NCBI GenBank assembly: GCA_026419775.2
Contig: JAOPGA020001895.1
Span: 1 to 27,753, forward strand
Source: Acrasis kona
Taxonomy: Eukaryota; Heterolobosea; Eutetramitea; Acrasida; Acrasidae
Direction of reading: 5' to 3'
Length of the DNA: 27,753 nt
Part shown: positions 8,964 to 18,861 of the stretch, piece by piece
Layout of the letters: each line of letters begins with the position of its first letter
Numbering within the stretch: position 1 is the stretch's first letter
Translations under genes and position numbers: made by a program
The notes under the pieces: generated by a model
Told to the model about the DNA's origin: nothing
The model's input: the letters and a program-made list of their open reading frames with translations, nothing else
The model's database searches: none

Positions 8964-11801
8964 TTAAGAACTCACATCAACTAGGGTGCGGTACGGATTA
9001 ACATAATCGTTGTTATTTCCTTTGAGTTTGTATACAATGGGATCACAAACATCTACAGCCACCAGCTTTTTGACAATCTGGGATCCTGATACAAGAGTAA
9101 ACCCTAACCCAGGATCAAGCGACGTTAATCTGTACTGCCCTGTTGCATGTACTCCATAATCATTATGTAATGATACAACAGCAAATAAATGATTGTTAAA
9201 GAGGACAAATGCCCTTATGACGCCAATATAAGATGTTTTTTCGATATATGGATTATTTCTCTCAGCGTTGGGAAATACTAGCTCTACAATATAAGATTGC
9301 CTTACAACTGGCCTTTTGTAGAGTGTCGAGTGAAATACAACCTCGTTAATCATTGCACGATTGAATACTTGATAATGAGAAACACTGAGTCTAGCATCAT
9401 GAAACAACGTGCGCATTAAGTTGATATCCAGTTTATGATCCGTGACACTTTTTCCTTTCAGAATGTACTCAGAGCCATCCCAGCTAGTACATACAATACC
9501 CTTCTTTGAATCGCCATTTCTTGTCAGTAGAGTTGTTGGAAGTGGTAGATTTGTATTATTATATCCCTCTAACGCTTCTAGCATCCCATACAATCTAATG
9601 TCCCTAAACATGGACTTATCGATATTGCCGGTCCCATGAGTAGTATTCCTGATGATTGACAGAAGGTTCTCCAACTCAAAGCACCATACATTACAGAGTG
9701 GTCCTTGATATTCGATATATCGTCTGAGTTGTCGTAGTAGCTGCATCTTGAATGTAATGCGTTTTGTATCGAATTTCGATTTGATGGTGTTAACAATTTC
9801 ATTGCCAAGCTGGTCAATCTTGTCAACATCTTCACTGGTGTACTTTTCTTTAACAAGTAAGCGAACAAGGTTCTGTAGCTTCAACCAGATGCTAATAATG
9901 TAATTTGGTAGGTTCTCAACGTTGGATAGTAGAACTGGCATGTACCATAAAGTGTAATACTTGAGCTCATCTGCCTTCATGCTGTTGATATTAGAGAGGT
10001 CACGAAAGCATCTATGATTATCATGAGAACTTCGAAATATCATTGTTTTTGTAACAGTTATGATGTCTTTTTTCAAAGTTGGTACAGCCTTGTAACAAAA
10101 GTCAAGCAACTGATTAAAGACACCTTTTACAAAGAAAATGTGCATGATGTCGATTGGTGATCCCTTCACTGGACAAAAGTAGGAAATGCATGTAAATACT
10201 GATAAACCGTGTTGACCATTAACAGTTTCATTACGATCAATTGCGTTCAATCCATCTCTCAAGTGAGTTGTTCGATCTCGTAGTTGTTCGCTCTTATTGT
10301 TTGGCCAATAAATATGTTTGTTCACTTGGCCATTCTTCTTCTTACCAATGACAACAGACTCTCCAATACTATAGTCAATATAGTTACCATTATAGCTACC
10401 CCATGATGTCTGCTTTTGTACAAGATATCTAGCTTGAAGATCACAATCGTTAGAAATTAAAGCAATCTTCCACTCTTCTCTGCGCTTTGTGTAACTATTG
10501 TACATTGGAAATGAGTGAGAATAAGAGTATTCATATTCCCAAACCGCTGGTAGTAGAACATCATCTATGCAATCTGGTTTAACCAAATACGTCTGTAATG
10601 CTGTTACAAAAGCGAATCTAGGTTGCCTTCGAAGTTCCTTTGGTAACATCAAATTTTTAATAACTGCCGGCCATGTATCTTTATATGAACTTTTGGATGT
10701 TTTTAGTCCATCGTACCCAACAGACGAGTATATGACATTTTGATTTGGAAACAAATCGATTGTACTTCTTCCAACAGTGCCATCATACCAGTCTCGATAA
10801 CCTTGGTGTGCTCTATCAATTTTACTCAATTCCCTGCTGAATTTTGTAACTATTTCCGCAAATGATTTATCGCCAGCAAACATCACACTCAAATATGATG
10901 TGTATGGAGTGTAGTGCACCAAGGATTTCTTTGTACTTTTGCAACATGGGCATTCAATATTCTTCGCAATCTTTTCAGTAGTAGGCCAAACATATCGATG
11001 GCAAACTCTACATCCGGTGAGTTCGTAGGTAACAATCCCAAATTCATCCAATTGCTTTATCATTGTATTGAAATTTTTTGGTACATTGTGCCCGAGCATT
11101 ACTAATAAACCAAGAAAAGAGTCCAAGGTAGATATACTGAGTCTGTGAGTCTCCTTCATGCACAAGAGATATAGCATTAGGTACATATTCGTAACAGATC
11201 CCCCAACTATATCCTTCCAGAATTTTGACGGAGTGGGTTTTGTTTTATGTTTGTCTCGCTTGTGTTTATCAAAGAATTCGAACCACAAATCTCGGTCTCT
11301 TCTGGGGTCACTCTTATAAATGTTTGGATTTGCAATATCCTCTTCAATATCTGATTCGTCGCTATATTCAAATTCGTAGTTGAAGCCGTCTTCGTCACTC
11401 CACACATTTTGTTCGTCATTTGCTTCTTGCAATTCATTTGTACCTTCCATAATTTCCCCATCTCCAACTACTGGTGTGTTTAATGTGTTTGGATTAAATG
11501 TACTTTCATCATCAAACACTTCACTTGTTCCTCCAATAATATCGCTTTCTATGATTCTGAAGTCATCGTCTTCATTGGGATGTACAAATGTTGGAGATTC
11601 ATTTTCTGATCTGTCTCCATCAGATGATTCAACATCACTCGAATCGTAACGAGAGAGGCTTATCATTTCATTCAATCTCCTCTTTTGTTTCTGTATTTGT
11701 CTTTGCCCAACCTTGGTTCCAAGTAAGCCACGAGTCCTCTTCATTCGGTTCGAATAAATCTTCAGGTAATAGATGGAAAACATCGGAGTCAACCCAACCA
11801 A
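8964..11801 (-). CDS. Tnp2-type (CACTA/EnSpm-like) transposase, intact
   Basis: A single uninterrupted 945-residue frame, the longest in the window. The N-terminus is basic then strongly acidic (residues about 50-165), followed by a helical block (YLLCMKETHRLSISTLDSFL) that recalls the one opening Tnp2-type transposases. A zinc-type motif follows, with C264, C267, C284 and C287. Further on are RDWYDGTVGRST (about 336-347), KNLMLPKELRRQPRFAF, and the family signature GSPIDIMHIFFVKG with Asp551 and His554. The length fits Tnp2/Transposase_21-type proteins. The start is uncertain; the Met in NRMKRTRG 20 residues downstream is an alternative. No intron is needed, unlike the other genes here. The absence of stops suggests a young or still selected copy. 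It is divergent from an AT-hook gene across 165 bp containing a 20-bp inverted repeat. Confidence 0.8.
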   Translation of the reverse strand: MVGLTPMFSIYYLKIYSNRMKRTRGLLGTKVGQRQIQKQKRRLNEMISLSRYDSSDVESSDGDRSENESPTFVHPNEDDDFRIIESDIIGGTSEVFDDESTFNPNTLNTPVVGDGEIMEGTNELQEANDEQNVWSDEDGFNYEFEYSDESDIEEDIANPNIYKSDPRRDRDLWFEFFDKHKRDKHKTKPTPSKFWKDIVGGSVTNMYLMLYLLCMKETHRLSISTLDSFLGLLVMLGHNVPKNFNTMIKQLDEFGIVTYELTGCRVCHRYVWPTTEKIAKNIECPCCKSTKKSLVHYTPYTSYLSVMFAGDKSFAEIVTKFSRELSKIDRAHQGYRDWYDGTVGRSTIDLFPNQNVIYSSVGYDGLKTSKSSYKDTWPAVIKNLMLPKELRRQPRFAFVTALQTYLVKPDCIDDVLLPAVWEYEYSYSHSFPMYNSYTKRREEWKIALISNDCDLQARYLVQKQTSWGSYNGNYIDYSIGESVVIGKKKNGQVNKHIYWPNNKSEQLRDRTTHLRDGLNAIDRNETVNGQHGLSVFTCISYFCPVKGSPIDIMHIFFVKGVFNQLLDFCYKAVPTLKKDIITVTKTMIFRSSHDNHRCFRDLSNINSMKADELKYYTLWYMPVLLSNVENLPNYIISIWLKLQNLVRLLVKEKYTSEDVDKIDQLGNEIVNTIKSKFDTKRITFKMQLLRQLRRYIEYQGPLCNVWCFELENLLSIIRNTTHGTGNIDKSMFRDIRLYGMLEALEGYNNTNLPLPTTLLTRNGDSKKGIVCTSWDGSEYILKGKSVTDHKLDINLMRTLFHDARLSVSHYQVFNRAMINEVVFHSTLYKRPVVRQSYIVELVFPNAERNNPYIEKTSYIGVIRAFVLFNNHLFAVVSLHNDYGVHATGQYRLTSLDPGLGFTLVSGSQIVKKLVAVDVCDPIVYKLKGNNNDYVNPYRTLVDVSS

Positions 11802-11825
11802 ACTACTTCAGAAAAATGGAAGTAA

Positions 11826-11946
11826 CATGAAGAACAAATAACCGAAGAAATGGGAAGAGGCACCAGCACAAATCTGATCAATACAGTACTCAGCTACCCT
11901 AGCAGAATTTTATGAATTATTATTTGTCGGTTATTTGTTCTTCATG
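11826..11946. promoter_or_regulatory. 20-bp inverted repeat between divergent genes
   Basis: TCGGTTATTTGTTCTTCATG lies on the plus strand at 11927-11946, and its exact reverse complement is at 11826-11845. The arms are 81 bp apart and sit just upstream of the transposase (minus) and AT-hook (plus) genes. Each arm is oriented the same way relative to the gene it precedes, so a symmetrical bidirectional promoter or autoregulatory binding site is plausible. Confidence 0.55.
11897..11928 (+). repeat. Dispersed CCCTAGCAG repeat, copy 2
   Basis: Thirty-two bases starting CCCTAGCAGAATTTTATG, identical to the reverse complement of 13146-13177. With that copy it forms a perfect inverted pair enclosing the AT-hook gene. 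No target-site duplication is seen outside the pair (CTA left, AAC right). Confidence 0.7.
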
Positions 11947-11966
11947 TATATACAAGTCCGTCAAAA

Positions 11967-12954
11967 ATGATGCAAGCACTGGAGACGAAATTCAATCAAT
12001 TAAGGTCTTGTAAGTTTATTATTGATTTAATGCATTTATTGAATCATAACATTTAGTGACACTACCAATTCATGCCGCAGAACTGGCCCGTAAGCAGTTA
12101 ATTGTTAAAGCAGAGTCCAACCATACACAATACGTCGAAAATGTTGAAGATGAGGAGGACTTGTTAAAAGATTTGGACGAAGAGGTTGAAGGTGCTTTCA
12201 TGCCAGACTGCTTTAATGAAGCCGGGTTTCATATGGCGTTCCTCCATCCAACCATAGCTAATGAATTAGGTGCGAATAGACAGAAGGTTGATACGATCAA
12301 GAAATTGATTTCACGAAACAGCCATGTATGTTTTCACCATAACCTACTCTGAACTTTTTTTAGAAAAATGCGTTCTCGTGCAAGTACATGAAAGCTGGTT
12401 TTAAACCAGAGCTGTTCCTTGATGAATTGTACGAACGAATCATCAGTAAGCCCACTATTGGTTTGGAATATCCGGATACACGTGCCTCTAAGCAAGACAC
12501 CAAACTGCAAACTGATATTGCCAGTCTAATTGAGGAGAAGATGTCAAGAATTTCCGTTCCTGCCAACTTACCAAGTATCATTGCAGACATTATTGACAAG
12601 AAACTTCTTCAAGTCACAGTCCAAAGTGCCCCTTCACCACCTGCTCTATTAAACCAAGTTCAACCATTGCCATCGGTACCTGCTGCACCTGTCGCTCCCA
12701 CACCAACTCCGCCAACACAAACACCTAATACACCATCCAGTGTAGTCCCCGATTCTATCCCTACACCAGTCGTAAATACTCTTTCTCCGGTTGTTCATCA
12801 GGCCACCACCACTACCAAGAAGGTCGCAAAAGCAAGCGCCAGCTCCAGTCAGCCTAAAAAAAGGGGACGTCCGAGGAAACAACAAGAGGAGGAAGAGCAG
12901 AGTGACCAGGAGCCAAAACAGAAAAAAAGGAACACGAATGTATGGGATGAATAA
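11967..12954 (+). CDS. AT-hook protein paired with Tnp2-type transposase
   Basis: Three exons, 11967-12009, 12057-12325 and 12364-12954, join in frame across GT-AG introns of 47 and 38 bp to give 300 residues with no break. The N-terminus has an acidic stretch (VEDEEDLLKDLDEEVEGAF), the middle is helical (IASLIEEKMSRISV, IIADIIDKKLLQVTV), followed by a Pro/Thr/Ala-rich linker and a C-terminal AT-hook (KKRGRPRKQ) with an acidic-basic tail ending NVWDE. An AT-hook binds the minor groove of AT-rich DNA, so a role in recognising element ends or regulating the divergent transposase is likely but inferred. The first codon pair is ATGATG; either may be used. I do not recognise the family outside the AT-hook. 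Confidence 0.7.
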
Positions 12955-13145
12955 AGATTGTGTTTTTAGTACATAATTGTGTTTATGGCAACCTCTTCAA
13001 AACAAAGGATATTGATAAATAGAAGAAAATAAAAAGAAATAGGCTTTTTTTATTTGCTTCTATTCATTATTATATACCCTATTTCTATTTGTCCTTATCC
13101 TTTTTTTTCGAGTTCGCAGACAAATACACTCCAAATAATAAAAAA

Positions 13146-13177
13146 GACAAATAATAATTCATAAAATTCTGCTAGGG
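13146..13177 (-). repeat. Dispersed CCCTAGCAG repeat, copy 3
   Basis: The inverted partner of copy 2, identical over 32 bp. It ends ..CTGCTAGGG about 220 bp after the AT-hook stop codon and probably marks the right end of the element that carries the transposase and AT-hook genes. Confidence 0.65.
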
Positions 13178-13371
13178 AACGCAAGTCCAAGTATTCAAGC
13201 TAAAATACAAGACACAGAGCGCTTCTCACCTAAGACGTGAGGATTTAGGCCGTAGGGAAACATATGTAAAGATCCATCCATATGGCTGTCAATAAGGCAG
13301 TTCCAATAAAGCCATGTTGTCCAGCTACACTTTCAAAAATAATACCAATTTATATCAAAAAGGACTAATTA
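13178..13371. other. Spacer between two elements
   Basis: Outside the probable right end of the first Tnp2-type element. No open frame, RNA gene or repeat is recognised. Confidence 0.4.
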
Positions 13372-13512
13372 TACAGTTTTGTTAGTAGAAGGGTAATAAT
13401 TAGTACACTAGCAGCATTTTACTCTATATATAGCTTTTTGATTAAATATTGGTTACATTTGTGCCTGACACCAAAAGATTATAGAGATTACCCTTCTACT
13501 AACAAGACTGTA
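13372..13512. mobile_element. 141-bp MITE, Harbinger-type target duplication
   Basis: Inverted ends of 26 bp (13372-13397 and 13487-13512, starting TACAG(T/C)TTGT-type and ending GGGTAAT) match at 25 of 26 positions. The element is flanked on both sides by TTA (13369-13371 and 13513-13515). Small size, no coding capacity, long inverted ends and a 3-bp TTA duplication fit a miniature element mobilised by a PIF/Harbinger transposase, whose duplications are TTA or TAA. A short CACTAGCAGCATTTTA motif near 13,407 lies in its loop. Confidence 0.7.
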
Positions 13513-13656
13513 TTAGACAAAATGCAGCGTTTCAGCGCGTTGCAATTTATTGCAATCATATACAACTTTCCCGTTACATGGGTGGTTTTAGTAAATTTTA
13601 CTTTTGAAAACATCAGTTTATATGAGCGGAAATGCTCGGACCTTCCTAGTCTTCAT

Positions 13657-13782
13657 CTAGTCACACAGTTCCTCAAGGTCCATACAACCGATGCTGTTCT
13701 TGAGGAGAACACCACCCTTCGCTCCGAGAGCATTAACCTTGTCCAAAAGCGATTGTGAAGTTGGAATTTGAGAATGTGACAT
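13657..13782 (-). CDS. Short unrecognised coding fragment
   Basis: From an ATG at 13782 the minus strand reads 41 residues (MSHSQIPTSQSLLDKVNALG, then AKGGVLLKNSIGCMDLEELCD) to a TAG at 13659-13657. The composition and helix pattern look coding, unlike the surrounding AT-rich DNA. It may be the first exon or the surviving 5' end of a gene. No donor is obvious. I do not recognise it. Confidence 0.25.
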   Translation of the reverse strand: MSHSQIPTSQSLLDKVNALGAKGGVLLKNSIGCMDLEELCD

Positions 13783-14432
13783 AGTGATGTGTAAACGATT
13801 AATTTCGAACAATCTTTCACAAACGCGTACTCAACTCATTTTAACCGGTCAATCTCCCTCCAAATCTGTTACAATGGGTTAATAAATAAAATAAAATACA
13901 TTCTTTATCGTAGAGGGTAAATAATATTAGTCCTATGGAAATATAATATGAAGTTGTTGATATATAGAATTTACAATATGAAATTGACAATAGTACAGGA
14001 CATGATTAAATTTAATTATAGTAAGTTGTTGGACTAATTGCATTTGCCTCCACTTTTCACTTACTACACCACAGATAAATAAATTAAACTAGTTAAACAA
14101 TTAACATGTCCCCTAACATTTCTGCAATTTGTTTCTCCTCTAATTATAAAAAATATAGTTTCATTTTTTTAAAAAATAAAAAGAAACTTTAAGATTTTCC
14201 TAACTTTGTCTTTGGCTTCTTTGTACAGTTTTTAAGCTTTGAGTAAATCTTAAAAAATTACATGTGCCACCCCAGCTTTTCGTCCGACATTTTTTGTAAA
14301 ACAAGGCATGGTATATGTTTCCCGACATTCCGACTTTTTATGTAAAAAGATAAAACAGACATTATTGGCCAAATTTTGTACAAAAAATGAAAATAAAAAC
14401 TATTTTTAACAAAACATGTTTTGAAAACTTGG
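13783..14432. other. AT-rich intergenic region
   Basis: About 650 bp of AT-rich sequence with poly-A and poly-T runs leading to the 3' end of the second Tnp2-type gene. No gene, RNA or clear terminal repeat is seen. Confidence 0.5.
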
Positions 14433-16504
14433 TTAGGGGTCTTTTTCATTAGCAGATTTTAATGGTCGGTAGTAATGCTCGGGGGTGTACAGCTGTGAAA
14501 GTAATGCGGGGCTTTGACAAGAAACATGCCAAGAACACATTTTGACACAAGGACCTGTTTTGGTGCACTTAACATTAAAAGAGTTGTTGGATGCTGGGAT
14601 TATACAGGTTCGGGCAAGTAGATTNATTTCAACATTATTTACCCTTTGTTTAATTGTGATTTCAACAGGGAAATGGTCAACAGTATTCAATGCAAACTTG
14701 GAAAATGAGTGTGATGTAACAAAGGAGCAGACATCAACAATGACGTCAGCTGACTTCCAATTGGTCAAATTATACAAGTCACGTGGTGATTCAGAAACAC
14801 AATGTGGGAGACCACTTTCCTTCATCATGGTATTGATATCATTGGTTTGTTCTTCACTGAGTATCCATGAGTGCTCTTTGTCTTTGTCAACTTCAGGAAC
14901 AACTTTTGGACCTCCCCCCTTCCACAAATTCAGGAAATATTCAGAAACACCCATATCCAACGTATGCATAGCATCAACAGGCATCATTTCAACAACATCA
15001 AAATCTTTCAGGTCAAATAGAGCTGAGATATCATATACACCACGGAACGAACATTTTTGACCAACGATGGAACTATTGTGTGACTTTGCTATTTTAGCGT
15101 CAAATTCAAACAATTTGAAGCATCTATGGTCCGTCTGATTAGGGTCTATATAAGAAATAGTACGTCCATGACTTTCTCCTTTTATATAACAGTGTGGACA
15201 CCGAAAATATCCAGATGACATGCAAAGAATTTTGTCATGCTCAACAATATCACAAACCAATGAAGTTACCATTCCATGACAATTAATTGTAATGTCATCG
15301 GTGACTTGTACACAGAATCCAGTTTCCATCACCTCGTTCAAGTATCTTACAGTTTCCCTTAAATATACTTGATATGGAACCTCGGTCTTTGATGAAAGTA
15401 CGCCAACCAGAATAACATTATGCTCCTGGAATCTCTTTTCTCTCCGTATGCTTGTANTCACTAAATACACCGGTAGAATAGTTTCATCTGCTTTGTTCCA
15501 TGGAGAAACTCCATCAATAAATATCTGCCACGATGGGTTTTGTAGGTACTTTAATCTTGTTGTCGTACTCAATCTCTTAAAAATAGCTCCATCATCGTAT
15601 TCTTCCAGATGGTCAGATTTGTTATTTCTCCTTCTATTAATGCCTTCGTGTAAGTCTGCAAGGAATTTAGGGTTTTTATACTGTGCCTCAAGCATATCTT
15701 TCAGGTTAGAGATTGTATATGTGCCCCATCTTTTACTCTTGATTTTACATTCTCCGGACATTTGGTCTTTTGTGTGACCCACTTTGTGTTTGGTACAGTA
15801 TTGTAACTTGTCTGGTGACGGAAGAGTAACCTTGTCCCAAAACAATGAGTGAAAGGCAGTCTCTGTTTTTGGTAGATGATTCTTAAAATCAATTGGTGCA
15901 ACCAGTCGAATGATTGTTAGAAGTGATAAAATTGCGCTTCCACTAGCAAAACTGAACAGTGCAAAACAGGCTATNGCTAAAAAAAGCATATACATGTTTG
16001 CTCGGAGGGCATTGTCGACCACTTTATCTTTATACTGTAAGAATTCTCTATCCCTCTTGAACATGCTCCAAGGTCTTTTCGATGTAGTGTTGGCTGACAA
16101 ATAACTCATGAACAGTATACTCTCTTGTTCTAAAGTACGATTTGTTGAAGTTGATTCTGCGTCTTCAGCAGGTACGCGATTGTTGATGGTAAAACTATCT
16201 GCGACATCATCTTTGTTGAGATTATTTTCAAAAATCTCGTCATCGTCAGACACAACTTCATTGCTCGAGACTTCATCAAAAATATCTGCTGTATTCCCAA
16301 CATCAATGATGATATCTCCATTTGTATCTGTTGTATTCTTAAATGATTATTTGAAATGTCAGAAGAAATTTGAATTACATTTGAACGGTGATTGCTAGTT
16401 TTATAACGTTTATTGGCAACATAGCCATCAGAGCCATCAACACCATTTACAGGTATTACATAAGGACCAATTTCAACGTTAGATATTCGTTTGTTTCTCC
16501 CCAT
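14433..16504 (-). CDS. Second Tnp2-type transposase
   Basis: Exons 16504-16379 and 16337-14433 join in phase 0 across a 41-bp GT-AG intron to give 676 residues with no stop (three codons contain N). After an acidic N-terminus comes the helical block typical of this family (ANMYMLFLxIACFALFSFAS, about 156-175), then SWQIFIDGVSPWNK (about 311-324), a CPHC zinc pair (about 422-425) and the signature VVEMMPVDAMHTLDMGVSEY, with Asp497 and His500. The last 100 residues are Cys/Ser-rich and end LKSANEKDP. It is shorter than the 945-residue protein at 8964 and only distantly similar to it, so the two belong to different subfamilies. It is divergent from the six-exon gene at 16595, repeating the transposase-plus-partner plan. 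Confidence 0.8.
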
Positions 16505-16594
16505 TNATTTATCTGATAACGGTTAACTAATATGTCCGTTTAAAAAGAAACCTATTTTTTTACACTGAAGAAGAATTAGAAAACAAACTGTACT
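16505..16594. promoter_or_regulatory. 90-bp divergent promoter region
   Basis: The only spacer between the second transposase and its divergent neighbour. It contains GATAACGGTTAAC, with a GTTAAC palindrome, and a T-run. It must carry both core promoters if both genes are expressed. It does not share the 20-bp inverted repeat of the first pair. Confidence 0.35.
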
Positions 16595-18111
16595 ATGGTG
16601 AAGTCGACAAAGAAGTCAAAGCCATCTCTGCCACTTGGTCCTGACTATAAGCCAGGAATGACAAAATTAAAAGCGTTACCATGCGACGTGCGACATGTAA
16701 TACTGAATGGAATGTGCTCCATAAGACCACAACACTTGGTGGAGACATCCAAACATAAAAACAAGGTGATTATTACAATTCTTCAGTTGACTAATTCACA
16801 CAGTCTGCAATAAAATGGATTGGGGTTGACGCTAACGAGTACTTCTACTGGGAGAAGGACCTCGACAAGAGGTTGGTAGAGAAAATTGAAGAGGCAGAAC
16901 AGGAAACCCAGAACGTGGGGAAAGAAAAGGTAGCTGAATCGTTTGCCAGCATGAGCCAGGCTCTTCAGCAGCAGGCACAGGTAGATTTGATTTTGAACAA
17001 TTTTATTTATTATTAATAGGATTCCGACCAAGAAGAGGACGAAGAGGAAAAAGAAGAAGAGGAAGCCGAGGTCCAGGAAGGCGAAAGTCCTTTTGTTAAA
17101 GTACGCCGCCCCACAGAGAAGGAAAGAGCGGATGCTGAGGACCTTGTAGCCACCCAAAATTACATCCTTGAAGAGATGTTGACCAGTGAGAGCAACAGTG
17201 TTGACGAAGAGGTCATACCTGAGGACGATGAGGACATTGGCATTATAGCACCACCAAAGCCAGTCACCGTAAGTGAATTCCACACATAAGCAGTACTAAC
17301 CCTTACAGACCAATCCCCCAACAAAGACACGTCCTGTTGTTGTGCCTTCCAAGAGCACAGACACGGCAGAGCAACAAATTGAGCTCCTAAAGCTTGAAAA
17401 CGTTGAACTCAAAAGGATGATCCTTAGGAACACCTCAGACATGCGCACTGTGATGGAGGACCTCGCCAACGTCATGAGCATCATCAAGCCTCAGGGTAGC
17501 AACGAGTTAACACCTGAGCAAAAGTCTCTAATCTTCAGAGACGTTGACAAGGTGGGTAACTACATGTGCGATGAAGAGTGGACGGTCATCTACAAGTTGA
17601 GGTACCAAGTGAAGGTAAGGCAGTTTTCTGAACTCGTTGGGTTTTAAACATCATAGGTCCACATGCAAGACTCGGAGGGCAAGTACCTAAGCAACCGAGA
17701 AGGTACACCAATGTGCTGCCTCAAGTGGCACGATACTTGTAGAAGGGCATTTGAGGGTCCCAACGTCCGTGGTGGTTTGAAGAATCCCACCATTTCACTG
17801 TAAGCTATCATCATCTACTTTATACTAAAACTGTTAGTTCTGTCAAGATGTACTTGCACCACATCAAGATAAGTGACGACTGGGTGCCCGCTACTACACA
17901 TGACCTCAACTACAAGAGGTTTTCTAGATGGTTAGCCCACTTCCACTTCCCTTACTTGGCGGATATTTGTAAGAAGAAGACGGAGTCAGAGGTGTTAGAG
18001 TCTACAAAGCTTTTTAACATCATCCACACCTTCTTGTCAAAGAGGGTGAGTGACAGAAAGAGGTCCGGGAAGGCTGCAGCTGCTACATTGACACAAATGT
18101 TCGACTATTGA
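16595..18111 (+). CDS. Six-exon acidic coiled-coil protein paired with Tnp2-type transposase
   Basis: Exons 16595-16765, 16804-16980, 17020-17268, 17309-17614, 17657-17799 and 17838-18111 join in frame across GT-AG introns of 38-42 bp to give 439 residues with no break. The N-terminus is basic (MVKSTKKSKPS). The middle is highly acidic (SDQEEDEEEKEEEEAEVQEG), followed by a coiled coil (AEQQIELLKLENVELKRMIL) and a C-terminal globular region with MCCLKWHDTCRRAF, KMYLHHIKISDDWV and RWLAHFHFPYLADI. I do not recognise the family; it could be a BEN-like or other DNA-binding fold, but no signature is certain. The head-to-head start 90 bp from a transposase suggests an accessory protein of the same element. 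Six intact splice sites argue for recent function. Confidence 0.75.
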
Positions 18112-18861
18112 AAAAAAATTTAAAAATAAAAATGTTTCAAACATTAATTGTCTGTTTTATGAAAATCAAGTCTTGTAAAATAAAAAGTTGGGGCATATCT
18201 TTTAATAACTTAATAACTACAAAAATCCAATGTTTCACTGGAGTTGCCACATTATAATTGAATATGATAGTATCTTTATTATTTCAGTGAGTTATATCTT
18301 GATCAAAGCAAAGAAGTTGACTTAGTCACTGACAAATAAAGCACATTCATCTTTTTTACCAATATATCTTGAATAACAGGATTGGATGCAACAGCTTTCT
18401 CAACAAGTGTGTCATTTAAAAACCTTTTGTTATCTTTCAGACTGCTAGTTCTATAATTATAAAACGATGCTTTATTTGTAATTATAATAAAGCAAAAATT
18501 TGATGTGATAGTTAATAACAAAGTACATTAAAACTTTACAAATATTGTTTAGCCCAGATCAGTAATTGCAACTAATTTTAAAATGTTAATTTGTAAAAAA
18601 CTATAGAAGAGTTTTAAAGAAATGTAAATAATGTTTTGTAAATAAATAATTGTAAACAATGTTTGACATTCTCTAGAAGCTCATCATATGTAATATTTTA
18701 AAGTTGTATTTGAGTTTTTTGGACTCAAACACAACAAAAATAAATGGACAACAGTATTTGCCAGCAACTACAAGAGATAAGAAATAAATAAGAACAATAA
18801 CTACCGACCAAATTTTCCCTACTTCCTCAACAACATACATAGTGTTTCAGGACAAGGTGTA
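18112..18861. other. AT-rich intergenic region
   Basis: About 750 bp, AT-rich. A minus-strand frame at 18303-18521 (72 codons, containing SLKDNKRFLNDTLVEKAVAS) has some coding look but no family match and no partner exon. I see no RNA gene and no clear terminal repeat for the transposase pair to the left. Confidence 0.4.

Noticed and set aside
11380-11830. Plus-strand Ser-rich frames opposite the 945-residue transposase
   Set aside because: They are antisense shadows of the acidic N-terminal region of the intact transposase.
14258-14449. Minus-strand 63-codon frame after the second transposase
   Set aside because: AT-driven Phe/Ser/Lys composition and overlap with the transposase 3' end; no splice link found.
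14262-18200. Terminal repeats for the second Tnp2-type element (CCACCCCAGCTTTT near 14,270 against AAAAGTTGGGGCATAT near 18,190)
   Set aside because: The match needs gaps and covers only about ten bases; not enough to call ends.
16390-18450. TGCTAGTT(T/C)TATAA shared between 16,392 and 18,438
   Set aside because: A 13-bp AT-rich match, one copy inside a coding exon; likely chance.
18303-18521. Minus-strand 72-codon frame as a gene
   Set aside because: Some coding look but no family, no exon partner, and AT-rich surroundings; mentioned only within the intergenic entry.
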